From: an uncultured Opitutaceae bacterium
GTDB taxonomy: Bacteria; Verrucomicrobiota; Verrucomicrobiia; Opitutales; Opitutaceae
Direction: 5' to 3'
Length of the DNA stretch: 6,543 bases
NCBI GenBank assembly: GCA_937128785.1
Contig: CAKZMS010000261.1
Coordinates: 1 to 6,543 of the forward strand
Position 1 is the first letter of the stretch. Each line of letters opens with the position of its first letter. Below, in pieces: positions 1 to 6,500 of the stretch. Below the pieces are notes generated by a model. That model worked only from the letters and a program-made list of their open reading frames with translations, searched no databases and was not told the origin of the DNA. Made by a program: the position numbers and the translations under genes.

Positions 1-2
1 AT

Positions 3-437
3 TTCAATCTTTCCCACTCCGGTGACTTCGCCCTCATCGGGATCACCACCGATGGCCCGCCCGGTGTCGACATTGAGAACGTAACACGATCGGTGGACAC
101 CGACGAAATCGTGGAACGGTTTTTCGCTCCGGCGGAACAAACCGCCTGGCAGCAACTCGACCCAGCGGAAAAGACGACCGGATTCTTCCGGGCTTGGACG
201 CGAAAGGAAGCCTACGTAAAAGCCCGAGGGACAGGCCTCAGCCACGATTCCAATCGGTATGCGGTGACCTTCACGTCTGACGACGATGTCCGACTGCTGC
301 ATGACGATAACGACCCGTCGGCCGCAGCTGGCTTTCAACTCTTTTCCATTCTGGCTCCCGAAGGCTATGAGGCGGCCGGTGCGGTGCAGATACCTTCCCC
401 TAATCCGGTGACGACTATCGTCCACGCTTGGTCATGA
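3..437 (+). CDS. Sfp-type 4'-phosphopantetheinyl transferase, 5'-truncated
   Basis: This is the C-terminal 144 codons of a PPTase, which transfers the phosphopantetheine arm of coenzyme A to the conserved serine of carrier domains in the cytoplasm. The visible frame opens inside the FNLSHSGD motif (from position 3), as in Sfp/EntD-type enzymes. It continues to GVDIE (63-77), whose Asp (69-71) and Glu (75-77) are the expected magnesium ligands, and to WTRKEAYVK (195-221), the WxxKEAxxK signature with the catalytic Glu at 207-209 and Lys at 219-221. Sfp-type proteins are usually about 220-250 residues, so some 80-100 residues lie upstream of the window. A GTG at position 93 is an internal valine, because the conserved motifs begin before it. 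The stop TGA (435-437) overlaps the ATG of the synthase, so the two genes are probably co-transcribed and this enzyme probably serves that pathway. Family assignment is confident; the partner assignment is inferred from position. Confidence 0.95.
   Translation, partial: FNLSHSGDFALIGITTDGPPGVDIENVTRSVDTDEIVERFFAPAEQTAWQQLDPAEKTTGFFRAWTRKEAYVKARGTGLSHDSNRYAVTFTSDDDVRLLHDDNDPSAAAGFQLFSILAPEGYEAAGAVQIPSPNPVTTIVHAWS
434..437 (+). promoter_or_regulatory. ATGA stop/start overlap, probable translational coupling
   Basis: The ATG of the synthase (434-436) shares bases with the TGA of the PPTase (435-437). I see no purine-rich Shine-Dalgarno sequence in the 20 bases upstream. Reinitiation by ribosomes finishing the PPTase is therefore the likeliest way the synthase is started. 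This start is preferred because the next conserved block, the KS beginning near residue 38, is close by. The residues in between form a charged helical leader of the kind seen at the N-termini of modular PKS proteins. Confidence 0.8.
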
Positions 438-544
438 ATTCCGTCCCGACCAATCCCGACTCCCCCCACCCGCTGCATCGGGCGCTCCACGCGATCGAAT
501 CACTGGAAGCGCGATTGGAGCAACAGCGTCGGGCCACGACGGAA
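434..544 (+). other. N-terminal leader of synthase, possible docking helix
   Basis: Residues 1-37 contain a Pro/Asn-rich start (1-13), then an amphipathic charged stretch (about 15-34, including IESLEARLEQQRR) directly before the KS. Short coiled-coil leaders in this place commonly dock a modular PKS onto the C-terminus of the preceding synthase protein. The helix is suggested by residue pattern only; the docking role is inference. Confidence 0.5.
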
Positions 545-3500
545 GCCATTGCGATTACGGGGATCGGTTGTCGCTTCCCGGGCGGAGCCGATGATCCGCA
601 AAAGTTTTGGGAACTGCTGAGCCAAGGTCGCGATGCGGTGACCCGGGTTCCCGCCTCACGATGGGACGCAGATGCCTTCCATTCCGAACAGGGCAACACC
701 CCGGGCCGCATGGTCACGCGTCACGGCGGATTCTTGGAGAGCCTTGAGTATTTTGATCCCGGATTTTTCGGGATATCTCCGCGGGAAGCTGCCCGGATGG
801 ACCCCCAGCATCGTTTGCTGTTGGAAGTGGCTTGGGAAGCGCTGGCCGCCGCCGGGCGAACCCCCGATCGCAGGGCAAATCGCAACACCGGGGTATTCGT
901 TGGCATCACCAGTGCGGAATACACCTCGCTGCAGCTTCAGGCGGAAGGTCCGCGATCACTCGACACCTACCATCTGACCGGCAACGCCCTCAACACGGCG
1001 GCGGGTAGACTTTCCTTTGTGTTCGGCTTGCACGGCCCCGCCCTGGCAGTCGACACCGCATGTTCTTCCTCGCTCACCGCCGTGCATCTGGCCTGCCAAA
1101 GCCTGCGCCGGGGCGAGTGTGACAGCGCTCTGGCGTCCGGCGTCAATGCGTTGCTCTCGCCGGTGGGCAGCATCGCCCTGTCGCGCGGGCAGGTGCTCGC
1201 GCCGAGTGGTCGAGCCCGCACGTTTGATGAAGCAGCGGATGGAATGGTGCGGGGCGAAGGATGTGGTGCCATTGTGCTCCGACGGCTGAGTGACGCAGAG
1301 CGCGACGGTGACCCGGTTCTGGCCATCATCCGCGGCTCGGCGATCAACCAAGACGGTCCCAGTAGCGGACTCACCGTGCCGCATCGTCCGGCCCAGGAAC
1401 GGCTGTTGCGCGATGCGCTGGTCAACGCCGGACTCACTCCGCAGGCGGTTGACTACGTCGAAGCGCACGGCACGGGCACGCCCTTGGGTGATCCGATTGA
1501 AGTAGGGGCGCTGGGCGACGTTTTTGCGGCCGATCGCACCGCTGAATCGCCGCTGCTGCTTGGCTCGGTAAAAACCAATTTCGGACATTTGGAATCCGCC
1601 GCGGGCATCGCCGGACTGATCAAAACCGTGTTGGCCTTACACCACGAGGCGTTGCCACCCCATCTTCACTTCACGCACCCTTCGTCAAAAATCGACTGGC
1701 GAAACGGGGCTCTACAGGTGCCGACCGAGCTCACCCCGTGGCCCCGCAGCAACCGAGCGCGCATCGCCGGCATCAGTTCTTTCGGGTTCAGTGGCACCAA
1801 CGCCCACCTCCTTCTGGAGGAAGCCCCGTCTCACCTAACAGCTCCGGAACTGACGGCAAATCCGCCCGCCTATGAGCGCCAGTGCTTTTCGCTCCCGCCG
1901 CCCCAAATTCCAGACGACGGCCTGGCCTTTGATCTGCCGGGCCGGCTGGTTAATCTGCCCAACGCGAACGCCCGCCATTTCAAAATCACGCTGCATGCGA
2001 CCAATCCGATTTGGGTGCGGGATCATCGGGTGTTCGGACATCGTGTATTTCCCGCCGCCGGATGGTTTGAATTGGCTCGCCGCGCCGGGCAAAGTGTCGG
2101 TCAGCCCGTGCTGCGGGAAGGACGTATCCTCCGGGCGCTGGTAATCCCGGAACACGGCGGCGTGGAGCTACACACCGTGGTGGAGCCCGACGGTGCCGTG
2201 GCCGCCTACAGTCGTCCGGCAGGTCAGTCGGAGTGGACTCAACACTTTGCCGGACGTGTCGACGAGGCAGGACCATCGGACGAACAAATTGAGCCCCTGT
2301 TTACTCAAAACGATCTGCCGTCGATCCCGGTCGCGGAATTGTATGAGGAATACGACCGCCGAGGGATCGATTATGGCCCCATCTTCCGCGGGGTGATCAA
2401 GCTTTCCGCCGAACCAGGGAAGACGGTGGCGGAGATTCAACTTCCGGCCGAAGCCCCCGTCTCCGCCTACGCGGGATCTCCCGCCCCGGCGTTGCTCGAT
2501 GCGTGTTTCCAAGCCGCGGGGGCGGCCTTTGCTGCGACCACGGCTGACGATGACGCCGTGGTCCACCTACCCGTAGCGATCTCGGACTGGAAGCTAGAGC
2601 GCAGGGATACAGATTTTACGGCGCCGCTAAAAATGCGGGCGGCCGTCCAGACGGAATCCACCGGCGCCGTCGTTTCTCTGCAAATCTTCAATGCGAACGA
2701 TCAAGTGGTAGCCAGTATGGGGCGCTTGGAGTTGCAGCGAGCCACGCCCGCGGCGCTGGCCGCACAACTCGAAACGTCCGTGCCGCATGCGTGGCTGTAT
2801 GAATTCAAACCCATACCTCAACCACTGACCGGCGGAGCTGCTTTGGATTCTCTCAGCGGAGACTGGCTCATTGTCGACCCCGCTGAAACCCATGGTTCTG
2901 CGCTCGCCGATTCGCTTCGTCGGGCCGGAGCTTCACCGACGGTCGCTACGGAGTTTGTCCCCGGATCGTGGGACGGCGTCCTCGTGCTCGCTGGTTTTGA
3001 CATCGAATCGGATGATCCCGATATCGCGCAGGCCTGCGCACCTTTACTCGCCTGCGTGCAGGCTTGGGGTGAAGCCACCCCTGCATCGGGTTTGTGGATC
3101 ATCACCCCACCGCCGATGGTCCGCCCCAGTGCGGCAGCGTTGTGGGGATTCGGCCGCGTAATCCAAGCGGAATGGACCCACCGGGAAACCCGCCTCCTTG
3201 GGTTACCTTCGGTTGCCCCCGATATCGTGCTTACCGAGCTCGTGGCGGCATCCCGCGAGAATCAGATCATCCACTCCGAAACGGGTCGGCAGATCTTGCG
3301 CTTGGTCCCGCTACCTCCGCAACCCCGCGCGGCGTGGGAACTGGCACCCGACAAAACTTATCTCATTACCGGAGGCCGCGGCGCACTGGGTTTGTTATCG
3401 GCTGAATGGTTAATCAGCAGCGGGGCTCGCCACTTGGTTTTGCTGGGGCGTAATCCCCCGGCGGAGGCAACCCGCCAAAAGATCGCGGAGTGGCAGTCGG

Positions 3501-6500
3501 CTGGCGTTACTGTGGCAGTGCCCGAGATCGATCTGGCGGAGGCCAGCGCTGTCCGGGCTATGATCCATTCCCTGATCAATCGGGGTCCTCCGATCGCGGG
3601 AGTGATCCATGCGGCCGGAGGCATCAAAGATGCGGTTTTGGCAGAACAGTCGGTCGACCATTTTGCCCACACGGCGGCGGCAAAATCGCGGGGAGCCTCT
3701 CACCTCGCCAAGGCCATCAGTCAGGCCCAAGGCCCGCTGGATTTCTGGATCAACTACACTTCATCGGCCGGTGTTCTTGGCACCCCCGGTCAGGCGAACT
3801 ACGCCGCGGCCAATGCGTGGCTCGATGCCTTCACGGCCCCCGCCGCACGCACGCTTAGCCTGGCTTGGGGGCCCTGGGCCGCCGGACTAGGCGCAGCGGT
3901 GGGCGATCGCTATCAATCCCGCGGCGTCAGTTCAATCCAACCCGCGCAGGCTTTTGCTTTGTTGGAGACGCTCCGGCATGGCCCTCAGTCGGGAATCGCT
4001 GTTTTGCCGATCGATTGGTCCCGGTTCTTCGCCACCGACGCTCCGACGAATGCGGCTCCGATTCTGGACCGCGTGCGACCGCCGAGTCCGCGCTCCCCGA
4101 CGACCGACGCAGTGGCAGAGGCACCCACCCCGTCTGATTTTTCCGGTGCCCTGCGGCAACAGATCGCACGGGTCCTCCGGGTGGACGTCGACCGGCTGGA
4201 CGATAGCTTGTCCTTGCCGCTGCAAGGGCTCGATTCGCTCATGGCCATGGAACTGCGAAACGCCGTGCAACAAGCTACCGGCACCGAGGTCTCCTCCGTC
4301 ACGTTTTTAAATGATACTCCCTTGGGTGAACTGGTGAGCAGCCTCTCCGCGACGAGCGCGGATGGTAGGCATGAGGAAGCAGTCCAAGGTTCGATGTCGG
4401 GCACAAAGCCCGACTCACATGAGGCGACCGACTTACCAGTGGGTCGGGCTTTACGCTCGACATCGAATCCCGATCAAACCCCGCGACAGCTCTCGCGGGG
4501 TCAGTCTGCGCTGTGGTTTCTCCATCAAAGCGATCCTGGCAGTGCCGCCTACCATACCGCGTTTGCCCTGCGGCTGAGCGGACCCATCGATGCCGATCGC
4601 CTGCAGACGGTCTTCACCAAGTTGGTTGAGCGACATCCGCAGTTGCGCGCTCGCTTCCCGCGGGAAGCGGGGAACCCCATTTGCCAGATCGCATCAGCGC
4701 CCGAGTATCCTTTCGTCGTCAGCGATGCTTCCGACCTCAGTCCCGAGCAGTTGAAACAACAGATTACGCGGGATTACGAAAAGCCGTTCAATCTTGAGCG
4801 GGACTCGCCCCTCCGCGTGAGCCTGTATGAGCAGACGGATCAAGCCGTGGCCGTCTTGTTGTGCACGATCCATCACATCGTTAGCGACGCGTGGACCAAT
4901 TGGCTGCTGTTGGATGAGTTCAGCAAACTCTACCCGGACACGACGGAGTTGCCGCCGCCGACGGCTGACTACGCAAACTTCATCACCTGGCAGAACACCT
5001 ATCTGCAGAGCCCGGCAGCGGCCGCCGCTTGGGACTTTTGGCAAGGCACGCTGGCCGGTCCCCTGCCCGAGCTCTCCTTGCCGTTGGACCATGATCGACC
5101 GGCGTCACTGCCAGCTCGCGGAGCTTCCGTGCCGCTGCACTTCGCCCCCGGCCTCTTCGATCAGATTCAAACGCTTGCCCGCCAGCAGGGCGCCACCGTG
5201 TTCACCTTGTTGATGACTGCATGGCAGGTTTGGCTCCACCGCCATACCGGCCAAACCGACATTATCGTGGGCTCGCCTACCGCTGGTCGCAGTCAAGCCG
5301 AGTTCACTGCAGTGGCCGGTTATTTTGTAAATCCGGTTCCGTTCCGCGCTGAGTTGGAACCGCTCACGTCCTTCACGGATCTTCTGGCCAAAAACCGAGT
5401 CCATCACCTCGAAGTGCTCGCGCATGCCGACTACCCCCTGCCGCTCCTCGTGGAAAAACTGAAGGTCCGCCGTGACCCTTCGCGCAGCGCCATTTTCCAA
5501 AATCTGTTTGTATATCAAAAACCCCAGCAAAGTGAGGAAGCGCCGCAAGCCAGTGGCCAAGCTTGCGGCGACCTTCACGTCGAAGAATTTCCCTTCGGCC
5601 AAATGGAGGGTCAGTTCGAGCTGACGTTGGAGATCTTTGCGAGTGGGACCGGTAGTTTAAAATACAACACCGCATTGTTTGATGCTTCCTCCGCGGAGCG
5701 ATTCGCCGCGCGGTTGAGCACGTTGCTGGAAAGCATCGTGGCCACACCGGATCAGCCCATCGCACGGCTTCCCCTCCTGCCCCCGGCTGAGCGCGAGCTG
5801 GTCACCCACACGTGGCAACCCGACGAGCCGAGCTTCTCATGCGAACATACGTTGGTTGAACAGTTGCTTCAGCAGGCAAGAAAATCACCGGAAGCTCCCG
5901 CTCTCGTTTTCGAAGATGAGTCGCTGAGTTATGCCGAGCTCTACGATCGAGCACGCGCCCTGGCGGCGTCCCTCCAATCTGTGGGAGTCGGACCGGATGT
6001 GCTGGTGGGGGTATGTGCGGAACGGTCTCCCGAACTGGTCATCGCTCTGCTGGGTATTGTTTTGGCCGGAGGGGCCTACGTGCCCTTTGACCCGTCTTAT
6101 CCGGAGGAGCGGCTCGAATTCATGCACCGGGATTCCGGCGTGAAGCTGATGTTGACCACTACCGCCTTGGCCGAGGCTTGGCGCGGCCGAGCGGAATCGG
6201 TTTGGAATCTCGACGCGGAACTCCCGACGGCATCGTCACCCTACCGAGAGCCTTCGCTCAGCCCGGACCACGCGGCCTACCTCATCTACACCTCCGGCTC
6301 GACCGGAAGGCCCAAAGGCGCACTCAATATCCATCGCGCCATCGTGAATCGGTTGGCCTGGATGCAGGACCAATACCGCATCGACATAACTGATACGATT
6401 CTGCAGAAGACGCCTTTCAGTTTCGACGTCTCGGTCTGGGAGTTTTTCTGGCCACTGTTGCAGGGCTCCCGGCTGGTCCTCGCGCGTCCGGGCGGGCATC

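Larger units (their letters stand above)
4490..5752 (+). other. Condensation (C) domain at the PKS-NRPS junction
   Basis: Residues about 1353-1773, carrying the ordered C-domain motifs. C1 is SRGQSALWFL (from Ser1354). C3 is HHIVSDAW, with catalytic His1481 (codon 4874) as second His and Asp1485. C4-like is ADYANFITWQ. C5 is GYFVNPVPF (Gly1629, Asn1633). C6-like is HADYPLPLL, and C7 is RRDPSRSAIF (from 1679). It forms the amide bond between the ACP-bound polyketide acyl group and the amino acid loaded by the next A domain. The usual C3 motif is HHxxxDG; here Gly is replaced by Ala1486, a structural rather than catalytic place, so activity is still expected. Its position after an ACP puts it functionally among hybrid C domains that accept acyl rather than peptidyl donors. 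Confidence 0.95.

Noticed and set aside
93..437. GTG at 93 as the start of a small 114-residue gene
   Set aside because: The PPTase motifs FNLSHSGD and GVDIE lie in the same frame upstream, so this is an internal codon of a truncated larger gene.
956..1588. Long antisense open frame (210 codons) across the KS region, with other antisense frames elsewhere
   Set aside because: It lies opposite strongly conserved KS codons, has Arg-rich low-complexity content and no recognisable domain. Such frames are common opposite GC-rich coding DNA.
1829..1969. A hidden or frameshifted AT between KS and DH
   Set aside because: There is room for only about 47 residues, no GHSxG motif in any frame that I can see, and the frame is unbroken.
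2168..2566. Antisense open frame across the DH region
   Set aside because: It is opposite conserved DH coding sequence with intact catalytic motifs on the + strand, and shows no recognisable domain.
2741..3360. An enoylreductase or methyltransferase between DH and catalytic KR
   Set aside because: The stretch matches the KR structural half (WLYEFKPIP, LWGFGRVIQAE) and is too short for either. No ER nucleotide motif or SAM-binding motif is visible.
3490..3858. Same-strand, shifted open frame inside the KR
   Set aside because: It is a shadow frame. The KR motifs, including Tyr1123 and Asn1127, are in the main frame with standard spacing.
4388..4501. Hairpins as an intrinsic terminator between two genes
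   Set aside because: No T-run follows and the reading frame continues straight through into a complete C domain.
5690..5705. ctccgcggag 10-bp palindrome
   Set aside because: It is too short to stand out from chance in GC-rich coding DNA.
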